A stretch of 64,000 nt of DNA from positions 634,001 to 698,000 of the forward strand of contig NC_134035.1 of the NCBI RefSeq assembly GCF_964204645.1, given 5' to 3'. Below the pieces are notes generated by a model that was not told where the DNA came from, made no database searches, and worked only from the letters and a program-made list of their open reading frames with translations. The DNA is from Tubulanus polymorphus (Eukaryota > Nemertea > Palaeonemertea > Tubulaniformes > Tubulanidae). The translations under genes and the position numbers were made by a program. The stretch's first letter is position 1. Each line of letters opens with the position of its first letter. Below, in pieces: positions 31,182 to 44,200 of the stretch.

Positions 31182-34100
31182 ATGGAAGCCCAAACAACAG
31201 CTGCCAGCCCCGTTGTAGAACCTGAAACGTCTGCCGCTGGCACCAGTGGTAGTGGCTGTGCTGTGGAAGCTCAAACGACAACTAGTAAATCTACTGAAGA
31301 AGTCGATGATGGTACTCATGGTACCGGCAGTTTGGAAGCTCAAACCACGGCTACAGGTACAAGTGTGGAAGCTCAAACAACAGCTACCAGTGGTAAAAGT
31401 GTGGAAGCTCAAACCACAGCTACCAGCGGTACCAATGTGGAAGCTACTAGCCGCGGTACCGGCGTGGAAGCTCAGACGACAGCTACCGGCGGTACCAGTT
31501 CGCTAAACTTCAATGTGTGCAGTTTGTGTAAAGAGAACTTCACCTCGAGTAAACAACCGAAACTACTGCCGTGTTTACATTCATTCTGTAAAAATTGTCT
31601 CTTCGAATTCAATGCCGAAAGACGTCAACAACAGCAACAACAACAGGGTAAGAATTGATATCAATTGTTCTCACTACCTACATCATGTATCCTACCTGGG
31701 TGACCTACTAGTGGGCTGTTACCTTCTATAGTGGGTACGAAGAATTGTAGAAAAGATATCAATAAGAAACGCCACGTTGGGGGAGGTATTAATTTAAGGG
31801 TCCTCATTAGGCCTACCGAGATGACGTAATTTACCGAGATCATGAAATATAACATATTTATTTATTCCTTGTCGATATTAACACTTGAAATCATGTTATA
31901 TCAGTAATAGATACCTTGTAGAGTCATATTTTACATTTTTTACAAAATTTGTATGGCGGGATAATTCCATGCTAAAAAGCAAAGCAAAGTTCAAATACAC
32001 TCCTTCGGGCCGGTTCCATAGTCATAGCTTAGACTTAAGACCATTCTAAGACCTACTTAGTTCTATAGCCAATCTAACAACTTAAGACCAGTCTTAAGAT
32101 TTAAGACCACTCTTGGTATTAAGTCTTGACTAAGGAACCCCAGGACCCAGTTACACAGTTGTGACTTAAGATATGACTCTGAGTTGACTCATTATTTACA
32201 TTATTCGTGGTTCTCTATTTGTAGGTGTAGATGACAGAAGTCGATGCGCTACGTGTAACGCACTATATCATACATCGCAAATCATCGATAATAAATTCAT
32301 CTCGGAAACGTCGGTGACCGAAATGCAAAATGCAGCCGAGGAATCGAATAACTGCACGGGATGCGAGGATTCGATCCCGGCGACGTCTTATTGCATCGAT
32401 TGTCCCGAGTGGTTGTGCGACCAGTGCGTGCAGGCGCACCGACGCGTCCGCGTTACCAAGGACCACACGATCCAACCGAAAGACAACATCCCGAGCGACT
32501 CGCATCGACAGAGCGTCGGCCCCGGCGACCGCGCCATGTACTGCCCGACGCACAAACACGAACCGTTAAAACTGTACTGCGAGACGTGCGGACAGTTGAC
32601 GTGTCGCGACTGTCAACTGTCGTCGAATCATAAAGAACACCGATACCAGTTCGTCGACGAGGTCAGCGACAAGCATAAAGACGAACTGCGCGCGTTGCTG
32701 CTGAAAATACGCGAGAAACGCACGTACATCGATAACGCGAAGTACCTGATCGAAAAACGCTTCAAGGACATACGCGACAAGGAGCAGATCGTCGGCAACG
32801 AGATCAAAGTGTTCGCGATTAAATTCATCGCCGAAATCAACAATCGCGGTAAAGAACTACTCGCCGAGTTGAACGCGATCAGTCAGGCGAAAAAAACTCA
32901 GCTCACGCAGAAGAGTAAAGAGATCGAGGCGTTGTACTCGCTGCTTGATCACAGCGTACAGTTCACCGAGAAGGCGTTGGAAACCGGTAGCAACACGGCG
33001 CTATTGTTGAGCAAATCGCTCGTTACCAAGCAACTGGAACGCGTGATGCACACGAAATGCGAAGTACCGAATCCGAATCACAACGTCGATATCCGATTCA
33101 CGTTCGATTCGGCGTTCGTGAAGAATCACATCCCGCGTTTGGGTCAGCTCTACGTCGACGGATTCTCGTATCACAACAATACGCTGCAGGGTCTGTCGCC
33201 GTCGGCGATGGCCAGTTTCCAGAGCATGACCACCGAACAGAAGCAGATGCTCGTCAACAAACTGCTGCGACAGAAGAAAGCGTCGGAAATGGCGTCTCAA
33301 CAATCGACCGGAATGAAACACGTGTCGTCGTCGAACGGACGCCCGAACACGATCTCTTATCACCCGACGCACCAAGGTCAAGGTCGGCCGGTGATAAGTT
33401 TGAATCAACTTGCTCAAGGTCGCAGCGGTCACAACCTTTCGCGCGCAATGCTTTCTCGTTCGTTACTACAACAAGGTCTTCCTCAATCCGTTATAGGTGA
33501 GTGTTATTATTATTACATTTTAAACCTTTCAATTTCAGCGTGGAATTTTTTCCATATCTTAGCTCAGACATAATGTTTCACGAATAGTTGATTCATGATG
33601 TTTCTTCTCTTCCAGACGTAAATGCTCAAAATCAGCTATCATCGGTAACTAGTAGTAGTGGTACGTACTGGTGGCTCATCTGGAAAAAGGGAATTTTGAA
33701 AAAAGAACTTTAAGTCGGGGAAATTTGTTGGGATTGCTAGATGGCGTGTAAAATCAAACAGTTTCGTCTATGTGCTACGTATTTTATCTTTGTAAATAAT
33801 GAGAATCATTTATGTTTGTTTTTCTAGCAGCGAGTTGTAAAGCGGTCGCGGGTAGCGATTCATCGGATTCTGCTCTGAATTTCTCCGGTCAACAATACCC
33901 CTCGAGTACCAGCAGGTATGAGACACCCGGCTCTACAGAACTACAGTTGAAATTAGTCTCTTAAGAGTTCAAACATTCGGAAATGAACTTTAGTCATATT
34001 TTACCAACCACTGTTGGGATGTGCTTAAATCTGGCTTAAATTCTTTCAAACTCACTCTAAACAAGATACGTAAATCTCAACTGTCTCAATTCTCTGTTTA

Positions 34101-37100
34101 GTATAACTGGAAGATTACTTGCGCGGTACTCCAACAAATTCGTTATTTATTTGATTCTGTAGCCCTCAATTTCAAGTGAAAAAGGAGCCCGTTGAAATGC
34201 CTTCTTGCAGCTCGGTTGTCAGTGGCGCCTTCAAGGTGAAATCAGAACCTAAAGATGATGAAGAGGTGAGTAACGCCAGACGACGTCTGTCAGACTCGTC
34301 TTTCTCCATAACATGATACTTCTACATATTGAGCTAGACAAAATCCAGTTAACAATTCACAAGAATTTCATTTGACCCAAATGACTTGAGTTAAGTCTCA
34401 GTACACGGCCGTGGTCTCAAATGATATTACAAAAATCCAGTTAACTATTCACAAAAATTTCATGGGACTCTAATGTTTTATATTTAATCAACAATTTAAG
34501 TTGTGTATAAGTACACGGCCGCGGTTGTAAATGATATTACGATTGTGCTCGAGTTTCAAGCTCACTGATTACTGTATTTACTCACCAGGGGGCGTTGAAT
34601 ATCGAAACCGTATTTCACACAAAGTACATACGGCATCCTCCGACCCATTGATGTCGTTAACCGATAGTTCCATCTATTTCTAGTCGACGACTCGTTCTAG
34701 TCCGACGCAGTCACAGCCGAACACTGATACGAACACGCAACCGTTTAATTTAAACGAACCAATCACCGATCAGGTGATGGTCAGTCAGACGATGATACCG
34801 TCGAACGACGATCTGAGCGAGGATTATTGCGCGTGTTGTCATAACGGCGGCGATCTACTGTGTTGTGATAACTGTCCGAAAGTGTTTCATCTACAGTGTC
34901 ACGTTCCAGCTCTGAATACAGCTCCTGTGTGAGTATGATTATCAGATAAGCTTTTATTGTCATATTATTCACGCAGTGCTGCAATACGTATCAATCAGCG
35001 GTGTGGACCCCGCACTCTCTTCAGCACCCTCTCCGATATACTCATTCTGTACTTCAGACACCTGCGGGCTATTTCATCAGCACACTTACAAAAACTTACA
35101 TCCACACTTCACATGTGTTTCACCTGAGACATTTTCAATTTAAAATAAACTACAAACACCAGATATTAGACATTTTATCTGCACACTTTCAGAAACTGAT
35201 CGTCCACACTTCACATGTGTTCATAACTTCACCTGAGACATTTTCAATTGAAAATGAACTACTAACACCGGATATTAGACATTTCATTTATGCACTTTCA
35301 AAAACTGATCATTCACATCTCATCAACATCGGGGAATATCTGAAGAAGGGTGGCTCCAGGCTGTAGAGGGGTGGCTCCAGGCTGAGTTGCTTATGCTTGT
35401 ATCTGCGCTTGAATATACATACATATAGTAGTATTATAACTAGACCTACGTTAATTCTCTCCTCAGATGTTTTTGAATTGTAATAATAATATATTTATTA
35501 TTATTGTTATGTTTTAGCCGGAAAATCATGTAAGCAACATGCATGTTAGCATTCGAATCTCTACAGCACATCATTGCGTCATTCATCGCATTGCTGTCAG
35601 ATTTTCATCATAGAAAATTCTGACAATTGTTTCGAATTTTCATTACAAATTTTTTACACTAAACTTCTACACAATGCGTGCATGCGCGATGAAAGTCATT
35701 AAGTGTTTTGAAATTGATAATTCAGTCCTACTTATTATCTAAACCTAACAGTCTAAATATAGTAAATCATGCGTGACACGATTAATACACATCGTTACTA
35801 CTAGGCGGCGCAATTGACAAATACGTTAAGCATTGTTTACTGTATTTAAATGACCGGTATGTTCGATTAACAACTATTTATAACCATTAATTCATTATAT
35901 CTTATTAATATTCGTAAATATGTTTACGTTTAATTATTTTACTAACTTAACAAAAGAGAAGTTTAAATTGAAAGTGATGCAGACACTTCGTCGAAATTTG
36001 AAAATCCTTGAGCTCCTTATATCCAGGAATAACTGATTTTGTAAGGAGTGTGAAACAATTATTCAACCTGCACACTATCCAGTTTACAGATGTTTAAGTG
36101 TCCTAATACGGCTACAATTACCGGTCCTATAAACCGAGGTTGACTTTATTTATCGTTTGATTACCGGTAGTAGTTTTAACGAATATGTTTTTTGTGTGCT
36201 TGTTTAATTAGCGGCGCGTGGAGATGCGGTCTTTGCGTAGATGGTAGTGATGCGATACTGGACGCTCCCGAGCAGAAACTCGACGGTCCTCACAGTCTGA
36301 AACGCAAGGCTCCTTCCGGTCTGACTGATCGAGAAATTAAGGTACGTCAGCAGCAGCAGCAGCAGATTCCGCTTAATTTAAATTTGAGAACCGTATGCTT
36401 GCCTCGGAACTGATTGCCTCAAACTATAGACAGAATATTCCTTCTCGAATTGGATGCCATCACTCACCAGATGGTGCAAAAATTCACTGTGTTTTATTTG
36501 CAGTATCTCTGAGAAAATCTCTTGTTTCCATGAAATCTGAGGCTAACGGAGTCTTCTACATCATGAGTGTTTGACACAACTCATTGTCTTTAATTACCGA
36601 GTCTTGATTATTATTCAGGTTTGTGAACGCATATTGCTGGAATTGTTCTGCCACGATGCGAGTCCACCGTTTCACGAGCCTGTTCCTAAATCTGTAAGTC
36701 ATTTAATCTATTTGTTCTCCAACAACTCCCAATTGGAAATACTGGGCAGCTGGGCCAACTTACAAAGTTCGTAGTTCTTTTTCATTTCGATTTTACATTG
36801 TGACGTTTTGACTTTGAAGAGGTATTCACTATTAAAGAAAGGTTCACTGTACAAACACAATTATCAAAATAGTCTACGAATCAGAATGGGGTTCTCGATT
36901 ATCTCGATAAACTTCTCCGAAATGGAAGCACCAGGCAGCTGGGCCAACTTACAAAAGTCAACCAGTCTTATGATATGAGACCTCTTATGTCCAATCCATA
37001 GTTCTTTTTCATTTCGATTTTACATTGTGAAGTTTTGACTTGAGGTGTTTCTGTATTTAACAGGTGCCGAACTACTATAAAGTGATCGTGAATCCGGTCG

Positions 37101-37878
37101 ATTTCGGTTTGATAAAACGTAAAGTATCTCGACAACATTTCAATCATTATAACAGCATGGATGATTTCATCGACGATGTACGTTTAGTGTTCACAAACTG
37201 TGCTCGATTTAATTCCGTAAGTTTTCATCATGGTTTTTTAATCCATGAATGTTCTCCCCCCGGGGTAGTAAGTGAATCTGGGGGGCGGTCGAAGAGACGT
37301 TGGATCGTCATCGCAAGAATAGGGCACGTTGGCTGCCACTGATGATACGGTGCTGCCCCCCAGTGTCGCCGGTATACACTCATAGATTGGCACTGGAGCC
37401 GTTACATAGTCAGCCTTTGCTCGAAATTGGCCAATCAGCATTGAGAATGAAGCTGAGTTTGTTCACATTACCAGCCAATCAGCAACTGTGTCATTCCCGT
37501 GTGCCGGAGTATAAATATGTAACTGTAAATAAGCGAATCAGCTATGAATATATTTGTAGCCAGCACTGAACTTGGAAGTACAAACATACTTGTAGTCGGT
37601 CGCGAAAAAATTTGAATTCGGCCTAATCATATTCATTGTGGTATTAATTTCAGGAACATTCCGAGGTGGGAAAAATCGGCAAAATCGTCGAGAACTTTTT
37701 CGAGGAACGTTTGAAACATTTTATGCCGTGGTACGTGTACGAACGGGAATCAGTGACGCCCGGTTCGTATCATAGCGACTCGGAAATTACCAGACGTCTA
37801 TCCGCGCAACATAAACGCGTGAAACGACCGGAAGAAACGATCGCGAGACCCGCGAGCGATTCATCGCCGGTTTCATGA
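31182..37878 (+). CDS. TRIM33: TIF1-family TRIM protein (TRIM24/TRIM33/bonus-like), complete
   Basis: Nuclear chromatin reader and probable E3 ligase/corepressor. Exons: 31182-31647, 32225-33496, 33616-33660, 33828-33915, 34163-34265, 34684-34928, 36212-36341, 36619-36693, 37064-37216, 37654-37878; 2802 nt, 933 aa. Domain order is diagnostic: RING (CSLC at about 112, [13 protein letters not shown] at about 164, split by intron 1), B-box 1 (CTGCEDS), B-box 2 ([16 protein letters not shown]), coiled coil to about 410, disordered linker, PHD finger ([16 protein letters not shown], then WRCGLC), and bromodomain ([19 protein letters not shown] with the acetyl-lysine-binding Asn). Two features are unusual: an N-terminal EAQTTATSG repeat and a Q-rich run between RING cysteine pairs. 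Linker motifs VKKEP and VKSEP fit the SUMO consensus. The ATG chosen opens the only frame leading into the RING. TRIM24 versus TRIM33 orthology is undecided; invertebrates usually have one TIF1 gene, so the symbol is approximate. Confidence 0.93.
31262..31500 (+). repeat. In-frame EAQTTATSG coding repeat in TIF1
   Basis: Five to six degenerate copies of a 10-14 residue unit beginning (V/L)EAQTT, with TGGAAGCTCAAAC as the DNA core. They fill the region between the start codon and the RING. Units differ mainly by synonymous or Gly/Ser/Thr changes. Confidence 0.85.
32007..32200. repeat. Family B MITE-like repeat followed by half a family A copy
   Basis: Family B spans 32007-32142 (GGGCCGGTTCCATAGTCATAG ... 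AGGAACCCC). It is followed directly by a left half of family A (GGACCCAGTTACACAGTTGTG) to about 32200, all inside TIF1 intron 1. Confidence 0.75.
33826..33830 (+). promoter_or_regulatory. Tandem NAGNAG splice acceptor in TIF1
   Basis: The acceptor of exon 4 reads TAGCAG. Using the first or second AG keeps the frame and includes or omits one codon before SCKAV. Confidence 0.6.
35044..35325 (+). repeat. Family H tandem repeat in TIF1 intron 6
   Basis: Two to three units of about 110 bp: CAGATATTAGACATTTTATC, CTTTCAGAAACTGATC, CACACTTCACATGTGTTCA, ACCTGAGACATTTTCAATT. Same orientation as the copy at 1736-2012. Confidence 0.8.
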
Positions 37879-40170
37879 GAATATACATCCGCGATTTGAT
37901 GAGAGCTTAATAACTGAAAATCTAATACAGGACGTATCTATATCTAAAACCTGGAACCACCGCCTTTAGAAGTGTGGACTTACATCAATTCAGGGTAGGA
38001 TCCAGAGGCCAATTGTGAAGAACTTGTCACATCCCAAAACAGCCCTTTGATGCCCAAAAAGGTAATACTAGGTATAATCCTGCAATGAAATGCACCAATT
38101 TTCTTAATTGACAAAATGAAAAAGGGCGCTCAAAAAATTAGATAGATTTGTACAAGTTCCCTTGGATCCGTCCTTGCTATTATTGAAAGTTTGCTGATAA
38201 GATGTCTGGTTTGTGTTGTTCGTGTTCGATTCAAAATGTCTGTGGTAAAGAACACCGAACATACGTAGAGTCTGGACAATAACTGAAAATTGTAAAGAGA
38301 ATGATTAATAAAGTGTTGAATATCTTTAAGGGAGAGCAGGGTTAGGTTTAGCTAGACTGCGTGGTCTGCAGGGTCCACAGGATACAAGCAGCCGATCGAT
38401 ACGTGAATGATCCTGATAAGATTTTGACACATTAGTTGATGATACATATTATTTGTAGTATGTTCAAGCTGAGGAATTTTGCTTAAACTGTTGATTAAAC
38501 GTAATTATGATATTTTGATCACTGTTCACAAGCACTGTAGATGTAGTCAGACCACTGGAAGATGACTATTGTAATTGATATTTCAAGTATTATTATCATG
38601 TATAAAGTAGGATTCTAAATTGTTCTATTTGTAGTAGAGTGTAGTGATTGCATACACCGGTACATAGAACCTGCTTGAGTTAATTAATTGATGCAGTGAT
38701 TATTAATGCCTAATGCTGTAGCCACTGATACTACCGTACACATGTATGTTATTGTATTACGCTGTCCTTTTACTATGCAAACATTAGCTATAAATTATTC
38801 TCTGTGACGGTAATGTTTTGTACCAAGAAAATTGTTTGTTGTCCAGTCTAGATACTAGCCAATCTTATGTGTCTCCTAAACCAGTATGAATTCCAGCTGA
38901 TATTACGGGTTACCCCCCAGAACAGTGTGAATACCAGATGTATAGGTTATCCCTAGAACAGTGTGAAAACCAGCTGATCTTATGAGTTACCCCTAGAACA
39001 GAATGGTCTTACGGGCTATTGCTAGTTGTTTTGGGAGCAAGGGCTAGATTCTAGAATCTAGAAATACCCTGATGTTAAGATCAGTTGAAAACTGAATATT
39101 CAAATATCGGGGAAGAGATAAAGAGTTCAATTCAAACTCAGTATTTTCTTTCGATGTAAAAAATACAGGTAGACTGAAAATTGATGAAATATATTTTAAA
39201 GAAGTTTGAATGGTATATGTATGTATCTCTATAGTTGCACTGGCCTCTTCAATATCTTTCAAATAGTTTTGTAATCACTCCTGTTTTTACTGTTAAATTG
39301 TATAATCTTTTTGCTTTCAAATTCACGGAGATCATGTTACAATTGTCTAAAACTGCTAATTAACTTTCATTTCTTGTTTTTAAGATTATGTATTGTCAAG
39401 AATAAGTCGATTGTAAATCTGTTAAATTCGCTTAATCCGAATTTTGGTCTACGGTAATCGAGACAATATTTGCAGTCCATTTGTTCATAGATATACAGGA
39501 GCTTGTTGCTCAAAAGTTAGTTGGAGTTAACCAGTGGATAGTTGACATGGTGACAATTGAAAGTTTGTCATTACTATATGGTATTTATCGGCCGGTTATC
39601 TTTAACCACATTTTGAGCAACTGCAGCCTCTGATGAATTTTGTTGGTCCCAAATGATCCGAATAATGAAGCGAATTCATCTGCACGTATATCTACTTATT
39701 TTTTATAGCTGTCTCCTCTTTGTATGCGTGGTGTTATAAAACTGAATGAATGCTTCTCGTGCTTGTGCTAATTATTGAAATGAGATAGATAATTATGAAA
39801 ATGATCCTTCATTTAGGCATAATGATTAATCCGTAGTTGAAAAGATTACCTTCGTTGATTAACCGAGAATTAATAAATCACATTTCTTAAAAAAAGAATT
39901 GTTTTGTAAAATTGGCGGTTTTAGTATCGAATGACTCGCGACAGAACAGATGATTACAACACCAGTGTCAGACATGCTCGCAGCCTCACGTCATTAACCA
40001 CTGCGTCTACCACCTTGTAAATATTGCATCATCGAACTTCAGTTTTCATCATTGATCTTGACTAGTGGTTGGAACTAATAATAGAATTCAGAATAGTTTG
40101 GTTTAAATGTATTTGTATTTTCATAATGTTAGCTATTTTAGAACTAGTGAACTGCAGCGACGTGATCAAT
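37879..40170. other. TIF1 3'UTR and intergenic DNA
   Basis: An AATAAA at 38307-38312 is a good candidate TIF1 polyadenylation signal, giving a 3'UTR of about 450 bp that overlaps a degraded family J element (37989-38178). Further on there is a 37-40 bp tandem repeat of about three copies at 38895-39003 (core CCCTAGAACAGTGTGA) and a family C MITE at 39498-39630. No coding exon was recognised. Confidence 0.55.
39498..39630. repeat. MITE-like repeat, family C (GTTGCTCAAAAGTTGGTTA ends)
   Basis: Left end AGGAGCTTGTTGCTCAAAAG, right end CATTTTGAGCAACTGCAGCC. The interior includes GGTGACAATTG and AACCAGTGGATAGTTGACA. Other copies: 4471-4700 (two nested), 44876-45109 (one and a half), 50310-50441. 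Confidence 0.85.
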
Positions 40171-40724
40171 CCCGGCGTGGTTGACTATTTCTATCAATCC
40201 CGGCGTGGTTGACTATTTCTATCAATCCCGGCGTGGTTGACTATTTCTATCAATCCCGGCGTGGTTGACTATTTCTATCAATCCCGGCGTGGTTGACTAT
40301 TTCTATCAATCCCGTCGTGGTTGACTATTTCTATCAATCCCGGCGTGGTTGACTATTTCTATCAATCCCGGCGTGGTTGACTATTTCTATCGATCCCGTC
40401 GTGGTTGACTATTTCTATCGATCCCGGCGTGGTTGACTATTTCTATCGATCCCGGCGTGGTTGACTATTTCTATCGATCCCGGCGTGGTTGACTATTTCT
40501 ATCGATCCCGTCGTGGTTGACTATTTCTATCGATCCCGGCGTGGTTGACTATTTCTATCGATCCCGGCGTGGTTGACTATTTCTATCGATCCCGGCGTGG
40601 TTGACTATTTCTATCGATCCCGGCGTGGTTGACTATTTCTATCGATCCCGGCGTGGTTGACTATTTCTATCGATCCCGGCGTGGTTGACTATTTCTATCG
40701 ATCCCGGCGTGGTTGACTATTTCT
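40171..40724. repeat. 28-bp minisatellite, 20 copies
   Basis: The unit CCCGGCGTGGTTGACTATTTCTATCRAT repeats every 28 bp from 40171; copy 20 begins at 40703 and is cut after TTTCT. Copies 1-8 are preceded by CAAT and copies 9-20 by CGAT. Copies 6, 9 and 13 read CCCGTCG instead of CCCGGCG. No other substitutions were seen. Confidence 0.97.
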
Positions 40725-41206
40725 GGATTATGGAGTTCAGACTAACTGACATGGCATTCAGTTTGACTTAGTTTGCCCTTCTTGCTCCTGCCCCAGAAGT
40801 CAACTGTTTGACCAAGAAGCTAGAAACTGACTGATTGCTCAGTATCACCGTCAAATCATGCCAAATTTTGAACATTTTGTCGCATCATTTTGGGACCACG
40901 AATTCTGCTGCACCTAGTGAAATCGATTCCATCTGAAATATTCATTAATCATTGAACTCTAATTAAATTGGATTTTTAATTCTATGAAATACGATTATAC
41001 TGTACATCAACCCCTGTAAAGATATTAACTCGTTTTCATACCGGTCCGGTTAGACTATTCCGGTTCTGTATCCGTGTTTTCCTCATCGATCCAATTCCGT
41101 GTTTTAATTTCATCCAAAATATGTCCCCGAAAATTAAATCCACTTGATTGATGAAATACATTCTGTTGCTGTTATTTTAATTACTGCGACTGATAAAACT
41201 ATTGAC
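40725..41206. other. POLD1 upstream region
   Basis: No gene recognised. The proximal 300 bp before the POLD1 ATG is AT-rich with no TATA box at a normal distance. It probably contains the POLD1 promoter and 5'UTR. Confidence 0.4.
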
Positions 41207-44200
41207 ATGTCACAGAAACGAGCGCCGTATAATAAACCCGGGGGTCCCGTACCCAAACGATTCAAGTGAGTTCAAATTTGTTTATCTTAACCTCAAATTG
41301 AGTTGATAAATCAAAAAATTGTGAAACTAAACCACAGACAGGTTACTGACTAGTTGTTTCCATGATGTTTGTAAATGACAAATGGATGGTTTATGATTTG
41401 GATGAGGTTGAAGGCTGCGGAGGCTGAAATGAAATAAGTGTCACTCTTGCCTTACCTACATTCTACAAGAAGATGGGCGGATTAGACAAGTGCTTACTTT
41501 TATTATTAAAAAGTGTTTAAAAATGTTTACTTTTGCCTCAGCATTACAACTACTAAACCCCAGTTTTATATATGTGTCATACATTATTTCAGGGATGATG
41601 ATGAAGACGATGATGATCCATCGAACTTCGAGTCTGAACTCGCTCTGCTCGAAGAGATTGAAAATGACATCGCGGATGATAACAGTCAACAAGGTTCTGT
41701 TAAAATACATCCCCTCGGGAGGGAATTTGACAAATTTTGCAATAACAATCCCAGAAAACTCCTAGAATTTGGATATGCTATTGATCACGCATTTCTTTAT
41801 CAATATTAGATTCATTAAAAATGAATCAATTGTAACATGTTAAACCAAGAGATATTTCCATTCATCTGCCACAGATTCACTCAGGAAATTTTGTGTTATA
41901 ACATTGAAAAATTTTGAAAGTGGCCACCGCATTGTCTCATTTATCAGTCAAGTTTGAATGTAGAGTTAAAATAAAGCTTGTACATTCTAATGTTTCAAAT
42001 CTGGAGCAACTGGATCCTTGACACATTGTTCGTATCACTTCCAAACTGAAATAATTAATGAATCTCATAATGATTATTTTTTAGGTCCGTCTGGTCCTGA
42101 TGTAAACACGACAAATTCTAAGTGGGCGCGACCTGCACCTCCAACCATAAACCCCAACACTGATTCTATAGTGTTTCAACAGATCGATGTCGATAGTTAT
42201 TCAGGTGTTGTATTCAATTACTACTATTAAACATTATTAATAGACTGTCGTAGAAAGAAAAGCTTGAAATCATTTTCATTTTAAGGTAGTTTCCTAGTAG
42301 TTTTAGTGTCAAAGGTCATTGGCAAATTAGGGAAATTGAATTCAGAACTCAAGATTAACTCCTAGATCAAATAGAGTAGCTTGTAAAGAAATTAAGGCAT
42401 AACTGGATTGCCTCCAGCTTATAGCATCATCATCCTGTTTCTATATGGGTAATTCGGGAGCAATCCCTAGTGGGTGACTCCAGTTGAACTAACTGTATTA
42501 TGATTATATTTCAGGGCCGTATTTGCCGGGAATGCCTGGACTTACAGTCGGTCAGGTACCCATTATACGTATGTACGGTGTAACTATGGATGGTAACAGC
42601 GTTCTAACTCATATTCATGGATTCGGTCCATATTTCTACGCGACTGCACCTCAAAACTTCAAGGCTGCAGATTGTGGTAAATTCAAGGTAGGTTGAGGAA
42701 GTGTCTTTACCAGAACATTACGTGTTCGATTCGCTTATACTCAGAACTACTCAGATTTTATCTATCGCCTTGGGTTATTGCAAATAAACGAATGACATTG
42801 GGTTAACTTGCTCAAGAATAGGTCATTCCATTCACCAGCACTACTACATTCAACATTCTCCATACATGTAACCTATTGTAATACTGTCGCCTTAATCAAC
42901 AGCCATTTTTTCCTCCAAGTAGCCCACTGGCCGAGGAGGTTACTTCGTCCTCACCTGGAGAAGATCGGGTGTACCATATAACACATAGAATGAACGCTTC
43001 TGGGCTTTCCCTGAGTTATTTCTGGGCTACCTGAGCAGGAAAATCGAACGCCCTAGCAACGAGTAGGGTCAGTCCCAGTCGAACGTAAATAGTAATTGTT
43101 TTGTTTATAGACCGTTCTCAATAGTCTACTGCTGAAAGAGCGTTCCGGTAAAGACCTACCACTCGCCGTGTTAGCCGTCGAATTGTGCGTTAAAGAAAGT
43201 ATTTACGGTTTCCACGGTAATCAGAAAACTACGTTCATGAAAATAACGGTGGCTCTTCCGACATTGCTGGCGGCGTGTCGACGAATCATGGAATCAGGAT
43301 TTCAGATTCCTGATTACGGACATCAGGCGTTCTCCGTATATGAATGTGATATCGCTTATGTTGTCAGGTATGTAATGTATATTTGAACTTTTGTAGCGCT
43401 ATCCAACAAGCCGCAAGGTGCCCTTGCAACAAATATTTGATATCATGAAAAAATGCGCGGTACAGCCGGTAGACTTGCTGAAAAACTGAGAAACAACTGA
43501 TTCGCTCTGAGATTAACTGGGAGAGAACCGTTTAACTGTCTAACTCGGATTTAACCATTTAACTCAAGAAAGTCATTTAATTCTCATATTTGTTGAAATA
43601 CTTTTCTGGCCCTGTATTAATTTTATCTACCATCCAACTCTGATATTTCTCTCAAGTCTGATCTGAGAAAAGTCTACTGTATATTGAATGTTTGTTGCTG
43701 TTTACTTTCCATAGAGAGTTGAATGAACAAAAAACTAAATTCATCATTTTATTAGGATGAATTTTGTTTTAGTTGTGATTCTGTTTTGGCTTAATCATTG
43801 CTGTTTAGATCGCATACAACTTCTTATCTGTAACATTTGAGATTTTAAAGAATTTCACATTTTAAATCATGTTTAGATTTATGGTCGATACGAACGTAGT
43901 CGGCTGTAACTGGATCGAAATCCCTAAAGGGAAGTATAAACTACGCGAACAGCAGACGACGACGTCGTCGAGCAACGACCGAGCCTTCGTTTCTCGTTGT
44001 CAAATCGAACTCGACGTTTCGTGGGAAGATTTCATTTCTCATTCGCCCGAAGGAGATTGGGCGAAGATCGCTCCGTTGCGGATATTGAGTTTTGATATCG
44101 AATGCGCTGGACGTAAAGGTAGGTTTCAGAATACCCGGTACTTGTCGGTCCGTTTAACTGAAATTTCAGGACCCAGTTCCACAGTTATCAGTTACAATTC

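Noticed and set aside
34580-34600. Match of 17 bases between a TIF1 intron and a POLD1 exon (TTTACTCACCAGGGGGC)
   Set aside because: Similarity stops abruptly on both sides and no splice sites suit; most likely chance.
40171-40724. CRISPR-like array
   Set aside because: The 28-bp units are directly tandem with no spacers, and the host is an animal; it is a minisatellite.
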